Origin: Pyrinomonadaceae bacterium
GTDB lineage: Bacteria; Acidobacteriota; Blastocatellia; Pyrinomonadales; Pyrinomonadaceae
Assembly (NCBI GenBank): GCA_028284415.1
Contig: JANQRU010000004.1
Span: 1,364,001-1,428,000 of the forward strand
Reading direction: 5' to 3'
DNA length: 64,000 nucleotides
Shown: in pieces, positions 52,088 to 61,368 of the stretch
Position numbering within the stretch: position 1 is the first letter of the stretch
How the letters are laid out: each line of letters opens with the position of its first letter
Translations under genes and position numbers: made by a program
The notes under the pieces: generated by a model
Told to the model about the DNA's origin: nothing
What the model saw: only the letters and a program-made list of their open reading frames with translations
Databases searched by the model: none

Positions 52088-53425
52088 TTAATCACAACCA
52101 CAATCACAGCTATCACAACTGCAACAATCGCAACATCCGCAACCATCACATTCACAACAACATCCATCGCAACCATCGCACCAGCAATCACACTCTGAGC
52201 AAGTATCACACCAAGTTTCTTCTTGACCGTGAATATCTTGTTGTTGTTTTTTCTTTTGTTCTTCTAAATCAGGATAGATTTTGCCTGGGTCTTGTTCGTT
52301 GAAAATAGGTTTTACAAGTGCAATTACAGAACCGAAAAGACTTCCAAGAAACATCAAGTTAAAACTTAAATCCCAACATTCTCTCACTGACTTTGCTTCT
52401 TTGCTTTGAGCAGGGGCGACCAGAGCAAAAGCCAAAATAAACAGGAAAACAAAAGGCATCTGCCACGAATAATTTTTTGTGAAGGTCTTGGCGGTTTCAA
52501 TTGAATTTTCCCAGCGGATTTTGAATGGTGGTTTCGGCTGACAAGTTTTTTTATCTTTAAGGACGGGAAGCTTGATGTTTAATTTTCTAGCTAAATTATC
52601 GCTCAAGCGTGAAGAGAAAATCTGTTTTTTACTTTTACTGACAGGTAATTCATAAATTTTCTCAATAATGTTATTTTCGATTCTGTTAAATGTCGCAATT
52701 AGTTTTCTTCTTGCATCGGGCGTTATTTTATCAGTTTCTAAATCAAAGCTTTTACGAATTGCATTAAATTGGTTTGTGCGAAAATCGTTTTCGTAGTCTT
52801 CAAAAGCATCAAGCAAATAAATCAACTTTCCAAACTCAAATCCAATTTCGTAAGCTAAATTCTTCAAATCGGTTTTGCCAATTAATTTAACTCCTTGAGC
52901 AAAAAATATAGCCGTTGTTTCAGCAGTTGGTTTAGCAAAGTAATCTAGATTTTTATTTGGATCTACAGCCTCCAATTTATTTTGTTTGGCAAGTGTTTTT
53001 CGAATCTTTTCGAGCGGGAAGTTCCAAGCATTTAAAGCTTTCTCAGCGATCTTAAATTCTTTAGAAAAAGCACTGTTGGCAAATTTATGAAGTCTTTTTC
53101 CTTCATCAGAAATATGGTCGGCAAGCTTGAATTCGGTGAGAATTACATTAGTTGTAGCAGCAAATTTTAGCGGGAGAGGAATTTCGGTTTTTGGCAGACT
53201 CAGACAATTGTAAGATTGATATGACTTCTGCCAGTCCTCAGCATTTTCTTGGCTTAAAATTGTTAAAACTTCCGCGAGAAAAACCGTGTCGTGATTAAGT
53301 AAAAGGCGGGATTTTTGACTGTAAAGAGAGCCGATAGTTTTGCAAGTCCCGCAATAGTTAAGTCGGCGGAAGTTTTTCTCCTTAGCGGACATACCGCATT
53401 TTTTTGCACGCATTAAACCAAACAT
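52088..53425 (-). CDS. DUF5685-like protein with a 19-Cys tail
   Basis: 445 aa. The N-terminal FGLMRAKKCGMSAKEKNFRRLNYCGTCKTIGSLY and the following helical region with NHDTVFLAEVLTIL resemble DUF5685 proteins; a transmembrane pair lies near 325-365 (MPFVFLFILAFALVAP, MFLGSLFGSVIALV). The last ~45 residues contain 19 Cys, mostly in CDGC and CCxCD steps, alternating with Asp/Gly, a clear metal-binding pattern. The tail fits zinc, copper or Fe-S storage. Function unknown. Confidence 0.8.
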   Translation of the reverse strand: MFGLMRAKKCGMSAKEKNFRRLNYCGTCKTIGSLYSQKSRLLLNHDTVFLAEVLTILSQENAEDWQKSYQSYNCLSLPKTEIPLPLKFAATTNVILTEFKLADHISDEGKRLHKFANSAFSKEFKIAEKALNAWNFPLEKIRKTLAKQNKLEAVDPNKNLDYFAKPTAETTAIFFAQGVKLIGKTDLKNLAYEIGFEFGKLIYLLDAFEDYENDFRTNQFNAIRKSFDLETDKITPDARRKLIATFNRIENNIIEKIYELPVSKSKKQIFSSRLSDNLARKLNIKLPVLKDKKTCQPKPPFKIRWENSIETAKTFTKNYSWQMPFVFLFILAFALVAPAQSKEAKSVRECWDLSFNLMFLGSLFGSVIALVKPIFNEQDPGKIYPDLEEQKKKQQQDIHGQEETWCDTCSECDCWCDGCDGCCCECDGCGCCDCCSCDSCDCGCD

Positions 53426-53481
53426 AATTTTATAAGTCTAATTTTAATGCGGTAAATTTCACCACATAAACAGGTAGAATT

Positions 53482-54024
53482 TTAGTATCCGATAAGTTTC
53501 AAAATGGCGGCAGTAATCGCACCAAGAAAGAAGATGCTGATGAATATGGAGCCAGCTAATAAACCTATCAGGATTGCAATTATTACAAATATGAAAATCC
53601 AGTCTCCGATCGTATCGCTTCCTTTTCCTGTGCCACGCTCGCGTATCAATTCCATGTTTTGTTTGTTGGCTTTCCAGAAAAAATCGAAAGCGTCACCGAG
53701 AAAGGGAATTATTCCGACGACATAATCCAAGCCGATATTAAACGCCATTCGCAGGAGCGTAATTTTGGGAACACCATAGCGAACACCTGCAATCAAAATG
53801 TAGAAAGAAACAAGCGAGGTCGAAATATCACCAAAATTCGGAATCAGACCAACTAGTGAATCCAAGCCAAATCTCCAACCCGTTCCCGGTATGCGAAAAA
53901 GTCCATCAAGATATTTTGCAAGGGTTTCAAGACTTTCTTCCACCTCAATTTCCTTGCGTTCCTGCTTGGTCAAGCCTTCTCTCGAACGCTCTTGGATTCT
54001 TTGTAATTCTTCAATATCTTGCAT
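53482..54024 (-). CDS. DUF4112 membrane protein
   Basis: 180 aa. Two hydrophobic regions (DSLVGLIPNFGDISTSLVSFYILIAGVRYG and DYVVGIIPFLGDAFDFFWKANKQNMELI), the two DUF4112 motifs IPxxGD, and a final TM helix (FVIIAILIGLLAGSIFISIFFLGAITAAILKL). Charged N-terminus. Function unknown, probably inner membrane. It starts 4 bp after the stop of the UGA-containing gene, so they form an operon with it and the HEAT-cyclophilin gene. Confidence 0.85.
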   Translation of the reverse strand: MQDIEELQRIQERSREGLTKQERKEIEVEESLETLAKYLDGLFRIPGTGWRFGLDSLVGLIPNFGDISTSLVSFYILIAGVRYGVPKITLLRMAFNIGLDYVVGIIPFLGDAFDFFWKANKQNMELIRERGTGKGSDTIGDWIFIFVIIAILIGLLAGSIFISIFFLGAITAAILKLIGY

Positions 54025-54028
54025 AATT

Positions 54029-54409
54029 CTATTTATTTATAACACAGCTCGCGTGTCCTAAAATTTTTTCACCACTTTTCAAAGGCGAAGGCGTCGGCTT
54101 CCAACCGTTTTTCAGACGATATTCCAACATCTCATCAGCATTCGGCTGAAAACCCCAAACGGCAACTGCCGAAACCGCACCTAGTCAAGTCGTATCAAAA
54201 ACCAAAAACAAATCCCGAAATGGAATAATTACATCGTGTGTATATTCATCTTGCTGAATGGTTTTGGTGACAATCTGCGGTAAAAAATCACCTTTTGGTT
54301 TTGCATTTGCCCAAGCCAAAACTTTTCCCAATGTATTCAAATTCACCAATTCATTTTTGAGTTTGGCAAATTCCTTTTCAGATAATTGAGCAAGATTTTC
54401 AAATTTCAT
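54029..54409 (-). CDS. Unknown protein with in-frame UGA (candidate selenoprotein)
   Basis: From ATG 54409 the frame runs 126 residues to TAG at 54029-54031 with a single internal TGA at codon 75 (54185-54187), in the context FLVFDTT-[TGA]-LGAVSAVAVWGF. The part after TGA looks like coding sequence (NGWKPTPSPLKSGEKILGHAS) and the readthrough stop is only 4 bp before the DUF4112 start, typical operon packing, whereas the short frame leaves 160 bp empty. The start overlaps the HEAT gene's stop (ATGA). Family not recognised. Alternatives: nonsense mutation, frameshift or error. A hairpin follows the UGA. Confidence 0.6.
54160..54187 (-). other. UGA codon 75 with candidate SECIS hairpin
   Basis: UGA at 54187-54185; after 13 nt comes CGGC-AGUU-GCCG (54171-54160), a 4-bp GC stem with a 4-nt loop that has G in its second position. 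The loop starts 20 nt after the U of UGA, close to the 18-19 nt spacing at the SelL-like gene. Plausible for a bacterial SECIS, short for certainty. Confidence 0.35.
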
Positions 54410-56610
54410 TCTTTTAGTTTCTGACCATTTCCAGCGATAATCACTTTTTTGATTTTATCTCCCCTTGCAAGTTTATCTACGATTTTCATATCACTTTCGT
54501 TCACTTTGCCGAAAATTGTGTAGCCACCATCCAAGTGTGGTTGCGGCGAATGAGTTACAAACCATTGTGAACCGCCCGAATCTTTGCCCGCGAGTGCCAT
54601 TCCGACCATTCCGCGTTTGTATGGAATTTGGTTAATTTCACAACGAATCTGCCAACCGGGACCACCACTTCCGTCACCACGCGGATCACCATCTTGGACA
54701 ACGAAATTTGGAACAACACGATGAATTGCTAATCCGTTAAAATATCCTGATTCGGCAAGTCTTATAAAATTATCAACTGTGAGGGGTGCATCTTCCGGGA
54801 AAAAATCTATTTTTATGTCGCCTTTATCTGTCTTTAAAATTGCAAACCATTTTCCATTTTTGCGAGATAAAGCCGTTTTATAATCTGCTTGTTTAACTCT
54901 TGATTTCAAACCGTCTTTTGCGGGCTTAAAGTCAATTTGTTCGAAGTTTTTATTTATTTCGGGTTTTACATCTAAATCTTTCATAATCTGCAAAGCCCTT
55001 CGGCGAACAAAGTAATCGGGTGAAGTGTAAAGTGCAGTTTTTATCGGGTCGAGCAGATCAATTTTGATACTCTTATCATCTTTTAACTTCTCATATTGCT
55101 TTTTGATCGCGTCCAGAGTTGCCAGTGTCGCGTCATTGAGTTTGTCTTTGCGAGATTTTCCAAAAGCATTTGTTAATGCAAAATAATTTTCCAAACGGCG
55201 ATTTGTAATTTTGTCCAAATCAACATCACCCAAAAGATTTGCAGCGGTTGAGCGGATAATCACATCATCATGTTTTAAGGAATCACGTAAAACTTTTGGT
55301 AAATCATCGGTTTTATATCGTGCGTAGGCATTAAGGATACCTGGAAAAGATTTATCGGGTTTTTGTTTACCAAGATTTACGTCCTTTATATATTTGCTCA
55401 AGGTGATTTTTGCCATCGCTTGTAATTCTTTAACGCCTTTACCATCCTTCAAATTCGCTGCTTCGCCAAGTCCCGCAACAAATCCAGCACTTCCTTTCCA
55501 ATCAATATCTTTAGGTAAATTAGTTTCAGCAAATGTTTCGGGAGAAACGCGAGCGAGGGCAACTTCCACCTCTGGTGAAGTATGTTTTTCGGCTTTACGA
55601 AACCCATCTAAAAAATTTACAGCACGCTGATTATCAGTTCCTTTCAAAATATTCCCCAAAGCCGAAGCAATTGTTAAAAGTTCATTTTCTTCAGGTGGAT
55701 TTTCATGTTTGGATTTTTTGTAATCAGCAAATAATTTTTCCGCACGCGTCAGAAGTTTGTCAGCAGACTCTTTTTTATTTAGTCCGGTTAAAGCTCGAAT
55801 TGCATTGATACGGACTCGCAAATCTTTGTCATTAATTGCTTTATCCAGGATTAATTCCCAGAGTTCTTCATGTCCGCCAGCACCCAAAGTTCTAGCGGCA
55901 TTGGCACGAACTATTGGATTTTCATCTTTGATTAATAAATCGCTCGCTTTGTCTTTTACATTTTTGGCTCTGAGTCTTGCCAAAGTGTTCAAAGCATCAG
56001 CACGAATTCGCCAATCACTGTAATCTAAAAACTTCGCAATTGTGTTTTCCGCACCTTTTGGTCTGGCTCTTAACACGGCGGTTATTCCGAGTAAAATTAC
56101 ATCCTCATCCGGTCGGGAACGCCTGCCTGCTTCATACTCCAGATTATCCAAAATCGCTTTCCCGAGTGCTTTAGATTTTTCGTTATCCCGATCTGTTGCG
56201 GCAATTTTTCCGGCTGCCTCAATCGCACGGGAGCGAACATCCGAGCCGATTTTTTTATTGGACAGAATTTTTAATACTGCATCTGCACCTTTGAAAGATT
56301 CGATCTCTCCGATCGCAAAAGCCGCCATTTGGCGTATGTCGTCCAAATCGTTTTCCAAAACTGTTGATAAAAGTGAAATGGCTTTTTCATCTCCGATTCT
56401 TCCCGCAGCTAAAATTGCACGTTTACGGACATTCGGGTTTGGATGTTTAATCAGGGTTTCCAAAGTTTTATCGTAGCGAAGTTCATCTTCAGCTTTGACA
56501 ATCGGCAAAAGTTGTCCCATCGGAACATCTTTGAAATTGACAACTTGAGAAAAAGCTTCTGTTGAAAGACAGAAGAAAATTATTGTAAAAAATAAGCTAA
56601 ATTGTTTCAT
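54406..56610 (-). CDS. HEAT-repeat protein fused to cyclophilin-type PPIase
   Basis: 734 aa. Signal peptide, then many HEAT-like helical pairs (KRAILAAGRIGDEKAISLLSTVLENDLDDIRQMAAFAIGEI etc.) over residues ~35-540, then a cyclophilin domain over ~570-734 (IKIDFFPEDAPLTVDNFIRLAESGYFNGLAIHRVVPNF, RGMVGMALAGKDSGGSQWFVTHSP, GGYTIFGKV). Catalytic Arg/Phe region RVVPNFVVQDGDP is intact. The combination is unusual: an exported scaffold carrying a prolyl isomerase. First gene of the operon with the UGA gene and DUF4112. Confidence 0.88.
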   Translation of the reverse strand: MKQFSLFFTIIFFCLSTEAFSQVVNFKDVPMGQLLPIVKAEDELRYDKTLETLIKHPNPNVRKRAILAAGRIGDEKAISLLSTVLENDLDDIRQMAAFAIGEIESFKGADAVLKILSNKKIGSDVRSRAIEAAGKIAATDRDNEKSKALGKAILDNLEYEAGRRSRPDEDVILLGITAVLRARPKGAENTIAKFLDYSDWRIRADALNTLARLRAKNVKDKASDLLIKDENPIVRANAARTLGAGGHEELWELILDKAINDKDLRVRINAIRALTGLNKKESADKLLTRAEKLFADYKKSKHENPPEENELLTIASALGNILKGTDNQRAVNFLDGFRKAEKHTSPEVEVALARVSPETFAETNLPKDIDWKGSAGFVAGLGEAANLKDGKGVKELQAMAKITLSKYIKDVNLGKQKPDKSFPGILNAYARYKTDDLPKVLRDSLKHDDVIIRSTAANLLGDVDLDKITNRRLENYFALTNAFGKSRKDKLNDATLATLDAIKKQYEKLKDDKSIKIDLLDPIKTALYTSPDYFVRRRALQIMKDLDVKPEINKNFEQIDFKPAKDGLKSRVKQADYKTALSRKNGKWFAILKTDKGDIKIDFFPEDAPLTVDNFIRLAESGYFNGLAIHRVVPNFVVQDGDPRGDGSGGPGWQIRCEINQIPYKRGMVGMALAGKDSGGSQWFVTHSPQPHLDGGYTIFGKVNESDMKIVDKLARGDKIKKVIIAGNGQKLKE

Positions 56611-56689
56611 TTGTAGATTTTTATCTGAATTTATTTATTGCGATGATTTTACTTGAGTTCAAAAAGAAATACCAAATTCTCACAAAATA

Positions 56690-56722
56690 AAAAACCACTC
56701 ACACAAGGGGCAAGTGGTTTAT
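56690..56722 (-). terminator. Rho-independent terminator
   Basis: AAACCACT and AGTGGTTT pair with a 14-nt loop; the minus-strand transcript continues TTTTATTTTG. Ends the cdaA-ybbR transcript before the HEAT-cyclophilin gene. Confidence 0.75.
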
Positions 56723-56743
56723 TTTTGCAAATTTAATTGTTAT

Positions 56744-57688
56744 CTATTCGCGGAATTTTACACTTTTTATTTCTGTTGTGAAAAGAACATCATCAGGTAA
56801 AAGAATACGCAATTTACCGCGACCATCTTGCGAGCCTTCTTCAATTACTCTCAGATCATCAATCGTTAAATTCTCTAAAATAGAACGTGGTCCAAGCAAC
56901 AGGACACTGGCATTTCCTTTTCTATTTTCAGTTTCGTAAGGCACAACAAAAAGCCTTTCAGACCTTCTTTCACCGACTTTGAAATTAACCGTAACCGTTG
57001 CAGTATTTATCAAAGTAATTTTCGGATTACTGATATTTATTGGAATTTGCTGAGCCGTAAATGTATTTTTCTTATCTTTTAGAGGGATTTTTTCAGTCGA
57101 AACAAAATTAAGCGATTCGACTGAGCTTTCCGGACCTCTTACACGAACTTTTTGTGGCGTGACGGTTGAACTGTAAACCTCAAATCCATCTTCGAGACTC
57201 CCTTCTGTTTCGACAGAAACCGGAACTTCGCGTTCGACGACCTTTTCCAATTTTACAGCAATTTTTTCAGGTAGAATTCTTGTGACGGATGTGCCGTTAG
57301 GTAATTCTATGTTAATTCCTTGCGGAGTTAACTGGATAGTTCGCTCACCTTCCTGAAGGTCGGTAAGGTCTAAAGAAACAACTAAATCTCGCGGATTTAG
57401 TTGGTCAATTCTGCGTTTATCACCCGTTATTTCGAGATCAACTTCTTCAACAATTGAGTTTGTAATTTCTAGGTTTTTGGAAACGATCGGATTTAGAGAA
57501 ACATTATTTAATTGTCTGGTAATAGGTTTTTGCAAACCTGCAACTCCGAGCCATAGAGCAAGCGTAATGACCAAAGCGACGAGTTTCATCAGCCAGTCTT
57601 CGAGAAAAATTCTTCGTAACCAGTAATTTATAAAAATTTTCCGTTGCTCTTTCTCTATTAAATGCTCTTTTCCAAAAGAAAAATCCAT
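56744..57688 (-). CDS. YbbR-domain protein, CdaA regulator-like
   Basis: 314 aa. One transmembrane helix near residues 34-52 (WLMKLVALVITLALWLGVAG) and several YbbR repeats outside (VSLDLTDLQEGERTIQLTPQGINIELP, VPVSVETEGSLEDGFEVYSSTVTPQKVRVRGPES, STEKIPLKDKKNTFTAQ). CdaR-type YbbR proteins bind and tune CdaA. It starts 6 bp after cdaA, fitting the family operon. Confidence 0.85.
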   Translation of the reverse strand: MDFSFGKEHLIEKEQRKIFINYWLRRIFLEDWLMKLVALVITLALWLGVAGLQKPITRQLNNVSLNPIVSKNLEITNSIVEEVDLEITGDKRRIDQLNPRDLVVSLDLTDLQEGERTIQLTPQGINIELPNGTSVTRILPEKIAVKLEKVVEREVPVSVETEGSLEDGFEVYSSTVTPQKVRVRGPESSVESLNFVSTEKIPLKDKKNTFTAQQIPINISNPKITLINTATVTVNFKVGERRSERLFVVPYETENRKGNASVLLLGPRSILENLTIDDLRVIEEGSQDGRGKLRILLPDDVLFTTEIKSVKFRE

Positions 57689-57694
57689 AGTTTG

Positions 57695-58558
57695 TTATCC
57701 AACTGTTACCTCAGTTTCCGGTTCATTAAGTGCTTTGGCGTTTGCTTTTTTTAATGCTTCTTTGGCTTTTTTGTTGTTATCAATAAGCGGTATGTTCATA
57801 GCTTTTAATAAAAGCCTGCGAAGTTGTTTAGTATTTAAGTTTCGTCTGATATCTCCATTTTCAATAAATGAAATTAAGCCAGTTTCTTCTGAAACAACTA
57901 CTGAGATCGCATCCGTTCCTTCAGTTACACCAATTGCTGCACGATGTCTTGTTCCAAGTTCGCGTGAAACGCTTGGGTTTTTGGTCAAAGGTAAAAAGCA
58001 AGATGCGGCAGCAATTCTTTCCTCTTGAACAATTACCGCACCGTCATGCAGAGGTGTCGAAGGATTAAATACCGTCACTAATAAATCGTAACTCAAAGTT
58101 GCATCCATTTGGACACCCGCATCTATAAAGTTGCGTAAACCGACTGATCGCTCAATGACGATTAAAGCACCCGTCTTAGATGCAGAAAGAGTTGTTGCTG
58201 CAAGAACTACTTCATCGTAAATCGTTTCTCCTAAATTTCCTCTCTGTCGGCGAATGACCGGAACGCGGAGACGATTACCAAAATATATAAGTGCTTGTCT
58301 TATCTCAGATTGAAAGAGAACGATAATTAGAATCGGTAAATAGAAAATTGCAGATGCTAGAACAAATTCTAAAGTTCGAAAGTCTTGTGCAACAGCCAAC
58401 CAATACAAAAGAGCAAGAAGCACAATTCCAACTACCGTCGGAACAGCTCTTGTTCCGCGCAATAATCTCAGAACAACATAGACAATTATAAAGACGAATA
58501 TAATGTCTAAAATACTCCTTAATGAGATTGCTGATTGTAGGTAGTCGATTATTTGCAT
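57695..58558 (-). CDS. cdaA: Diadenylate cyclase
   Basis: 287 aa. Three N-terminal membrane helices (ILDIIFVFIIVYVVLRLL, VGIVLLALLYWLAVA, VLASAIFYLPILIIVLF) followed by the DAC domain: DGA at 172-174 (PLHDGAVIV) and RHR at 204-206 (LGTRHRAAIGVTEGTD), the two catalytic motifs that make c-di-AMP from two ATP. The mild acidic C-terminus (EALKKANAKALNEPETEV) is a variable tail. Operon with the YbbR gene. c-di-AMP controls potassium, turgor and cell wall. Confidence 0.94.
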   Translation of the reverse strand: MQIIDYLQSAISLRSILDIIFVFIIVYVVLRLLRGTRAVPTVVGIVLLALLYWLAVAQDFRTLEFVLASAIFYLPILIIVLFQSEIRQALIYFGNRLRVPVIRRQRGNLGETIYDEVVLAATTLSASKTGALIVIERSVGLRNFIDAGVQMDATLSYDLLVTVFNPSTPLHDGAVIVQEERIAAASCFLPLTKNPSVSRELGTRHRAAIGVTEGTDAISVVVSEETGLISFIENGDIRRNLNTKQLRRLLLKAMNIPLIDNNKKAKEALKKANAKALNEPETEVTVG

Positions 58559-58997
58559 TTTTACGAGTTTACAAAACCAAAAAGCAAGTTTATTTACTCA
58601 AATCGTTTAGTCAAATTCTTATTTAGAATATCTAAATTTTATAAGATCAATTAAGCTTAAAAATATGTTTTACTAATAACGACAAAGCCTTTTTTCGTTG
58701 CTAGAAATTTAATATTAGCTAGAAAATAATGGGCTTAAATGCCATAAAGAAAACAAATAGTTATTTTATGTGTTCCTTTTGGATGCGACTTAAATGCATC
58801 TTAGATGGCTAAAACTATTTTACTTGTAAAAAAACTCCAATCAAAATTTAGGCGAAAATCGTGCCAATGAATTGGGATATTGATTGAGATGGAGCAATTG
58901 AAAGCTTAAAAGCTTTACTCAAAGGGGAATTAATGTAAGCTATATCTCTTGAATGAAGACCTTGAAAAAATCTTCATTCTCAATCATAGCACATCAG
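58559..58997. other. 439-bp intergenic region
   Basis: AT-rich, no coding frame. Holds the cdaA promoter and, at 58952-58980, a weak hairpin (GAATGAAGA/TCTTCATTC) without a T-run after the protease gene. Nothing else was recognised. Confidence 0.4.
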
Positions 58998-60107
58998 TCA
59001 ATTTCTTCTGCGAATTCTTCCTCTTTGAACAAAACCAACAAACTCTCCCTTTTTATTCAAAACCCCCAAAACACCAATTCCATTTATACGCATCAATTCT
59101 TTTGCTACCGGAACTGAAGAGTCTGTTTCAACAAAACAATCCGCCACAATCTTTCGCATAATGTCACTAATAGTCGTACTATGCCATTTTTCTCTCGGTA
59201 GTTTCTCTTTTATGTCAGCAAGCAAGACAAAGCCATAAAGTTGACGATCTTTAGCAACCGGAAAAATAGCCTTTCGATGCATCGGAACAAAATTATCAAT
59301 AAAATCACTCACTGTTTTTTCGGGCTCAACCGAAATCGGTAATTCCATAATATTTTCAACGACAAGATTCTCGAAACTGTTCACTTGGCGTATGATTCCG
59401 GTTGCTGCATCATACAAAAAAACTCCAACCAGAATTGTCCAAAATCCTGTAAATAAATCGGCATTTACAAGAGATGTGTAAACTCCAAAAAGTATCAAGA
59501 CAAAAGAAATTATCTGCCCGAATTTTCCTGTTAGAATAGTTGCCTGACTTAAATCTTTACCTCTCTTCCAAAGAAATGCCCGCAAAACTCTTCCGCCGTC
59601 AAGCGGATAACCTGGGAAAAGGTTAAAAACTGCCAAAAGCAAATTCAGTAGAAACAATACAAAAAACATCGGTGTGAGAACACTTGTTCCAAGGGAGTTT
59701 GAAAGAGTCATCAATAACAGAAAAAAAACTGCGATTAAAAAGCTTGCACCGGGACCGGCGATGGCAATACGAAATTCTGCTTTTGGTGTGTCAGGTTCGC
59801 GTCTTAATCTGGCTAAACCTCCGAAGGGATGCAGTAAAATCTCCAGTACGTCAACGCCTTCTTTTTTAGCAACAAAAGCATGAGCGAGTTCGTGTAGAAA
59901 TATTGAAAAAAAGAATATCAGGATAGTTATCAAACCAAGTGCGTATTTTGCTATCTCATTATCGACTATCGAATCAGGAATATTTCGTGCCGTCAGCCAA
60001 GCCATTAAAAAAAGAACTATAAACCAACGATAATCAATGCGTACGGGGATTCCGTAGACATGCGTAACAAGCAGTTGACGCTTGAAAAATTCAAGAAAAG
60101 CCTTCAT
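58998..60107 (-). CDS. Site-2 protease-family metallopeptidase with CBS domains
   Basis: 369 aa. Membrane zinc protease (M50): HExxH is HELAH (H72, E73, H76) in SIFLHELAHAFVAKKEGVD; the third ligand motif is LFPGYPLDGGRVLRAFLW. Five or six TM segments. A pair of C-terminal CBS domains (NIMELPISVEPEKTVSDFIDNF..., DIMRKIVADCFVETDSSVPVAKELM) suggests adenosine-nucleotide regulation. Typical of bacterial S2P/Rip1-like enzymes that cut membrane proteins. Confidence 0.9.
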   Translation of the reverse strand: MKAFLEFFKRQLLVTHVYGIPVRIDYRWFIVLFLMAWLTARNIPDSIVDNEIAKYALGLITILIFFFSIFLHELAHAFVAKKEGVDVLEILLHPFGGLARLRREPDTPKAEFRIAIAGPGASFLIAVFFLLLMTLSNSLGTSVLTPMFFVLFLLNLLLAVFNLFPGYPLDGGRVLRAFLWKRGKDLSQATILTGKFGQIISFVLILFGVYTSLVNADLFTGFWTILVGVFLYDAATGIIRQVNSFENLVVENIMELPISVEPEKTVSDFIDNFVPMHRKAIFPVAKDRQLYGFVLLADIKEKLPREKWHSTTISDIMRKIVADCFVETDSSVPVAKELMRINGIGVLGVLNKKGEFVGFVQRGRIRRRN

Positions 60108-60135
60108 ATCCTATTGATAAAAAAATACCAAAAAA

Positions 60136-60178
60136 AATAAGGTGAGAAAACTTTTCCAAGTAAATTCTCACCTTATTT
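60136..60178 (-). terminator. Rho-independent terminator after mreB
   Basis: AAATAAGGTGAGAA and TTCTCACCTTATTT form a 14-bp stem, 15-nt loop, then TTTTTT on the minus strand. Confidence 0.9.
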
Positions 60179-60197
60179 GATCTAAATTTTTTGTTAC

Positions 60198-61271
60198 TTA
60201 AGCTTCAAACGGAACTTCTGCATTTTGCAGTATGTGAAGTTCGTTCCTGGAAACTCTCTCTAAAAGTTCCGGCTCGTCAAACATTTTAACGAGACCTCGG
60301 ACAGTCGCATATCTCGGTTCATCAGATAATATGACGGGTAGATTGACGAAATTTCTCAGATACTGATCCAGCCCGTCAAGCAAGACACCACCGCCCGTTA
60401 GAATTACCCCACGATCATAAATATCTGCGGCAACCTCAGGTCTTAATTCTGTCAAAGTATCGCTAATTATCTGTGCGATTCGTCGGATAATTCCTTCGAC
60501 AATCGGATAAATCTCTCCTGCTGTTACTGTCACGGCTCCGGGACTACCTGTTTGAACATCGCGTCCACGCACAACAAATTCTTTTTCTAAATCTTCGGGA
60601 ACAATTGCCGTTGCAAAAGTAACTTTGAGATGCTCGGTAGATTCCTCACCGACCTGCAATCCTCTGTGTCTTCTTAGATGAGTAGCAACCGCTTTATTGA
60701 TCTCATCGCTTCCTATTCGCTCTGAGCGCGAATGAACAATTGAGCCTTTTGCAATGACAGCAACATTAGTTGTTCCTGCTCCCATATCAACGATAGCAGA
60801 AGCTCTCTTATCGCCTGGATTGACGCCTGCACCAAACGCTGCCGCCAAGCCTTCTTCCATCATATAGACTTTTCCGATATGAGCCTCTTCCGCCGCATTT
60901 AATAACGCTCTCTGTTCGACGTGAGTTACGTCGGAGATCATACTCATAACAGCTTGTAGAGAAACTTGTGATCCGCCAGATTTAGCCTGTTTAACGAAAT
61001 GTGCGAGCATCTTTTTAGTGAGTTCAAAGTCAGCTACCACGCCACCACTCAAAGGAGCTTTAACAACTATGTCGCGTCCTTCTCTGCCCATCATATCAAA
61101 TGCTTCCTGACCGTAGGCGACTATTTCATCAGTTAATTCATTCACAGCAACAAGTGAAGGCTCGTCCAAAACCACATCTCGCCCTTTCACCGCGATGATG
61201 GTGCTGGTCGTTCCCAAGTCTATTGCCATAGAATCGGTAACTAGTTTTTTTAGTGATGAAAGTTTCACCAT
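60198..61271 (-). CDS. mreB: Rod-shape-determining protein MreB
   Basis: 357 aa actin homologue that organises peptidoglycan synthesis. Motifs: SMAIDLGTTSTIIAVKGRDVVLDEPSL (phosphate 1), GEEAFDMMGREG-like helix, IVDMGAGTTNVAVIAKG (phosphate 2), EMGRDI-type and ILTGGGVLLDGLDQYLRN (adenosine). It starts after its own promoter; the cyclase gene upstream ends 97 bp before it. MreC/MreD are not in this window. Confidence 0.95.
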   Translation of the reverse strand: MVKLSSLKKLVTDSMAIDLGTTSTIIAVKGRDVVLDEPSLVAVNELTDEIVAYGQEAFDMMGREGRDIVVKAPLSGGVVADFELTKKMLAHFVKQAKSGGSQVSLQAVMSMISDVTHVEQRALLNAAEEAHIGKVYMMEEGLAAAFGAGVNPGDKRASAIVDMGAGTTNVAVIAKGSIVHSRSERIGSDEINKAVATHLRRHRGLQVGEESTEHLKVTFATAIVPEDLEKEFVVRGRDVQTGSPGAVTVTAGEIYPIVEGIIRRIAQIISDTLTELRPEVAADIYDRGVILTGGGVLLDGLDQYLRNFVNLPVILSDEPRYATVRGLVKMFDEPELLERVSRNELHILQNAEVPFEA

Positions 61272-61368
61272 AGAGAGTATATTATATTTTGCCCTGTTTA
61301 GGTGTAAATATTTTTATTTTAAGTTCGGGGGAACTGCTCCAAAATTATTTAGGGTAACTTATTGTAAC

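Noticed and set aside
52088-52240. The Cys-rich C-terminus as a frameshifted, non-coding repeat
   Set aside because: The Asp/Gly/Cys rhythm uses varied codons in one continuous frame to a proper stop, so it is coding.
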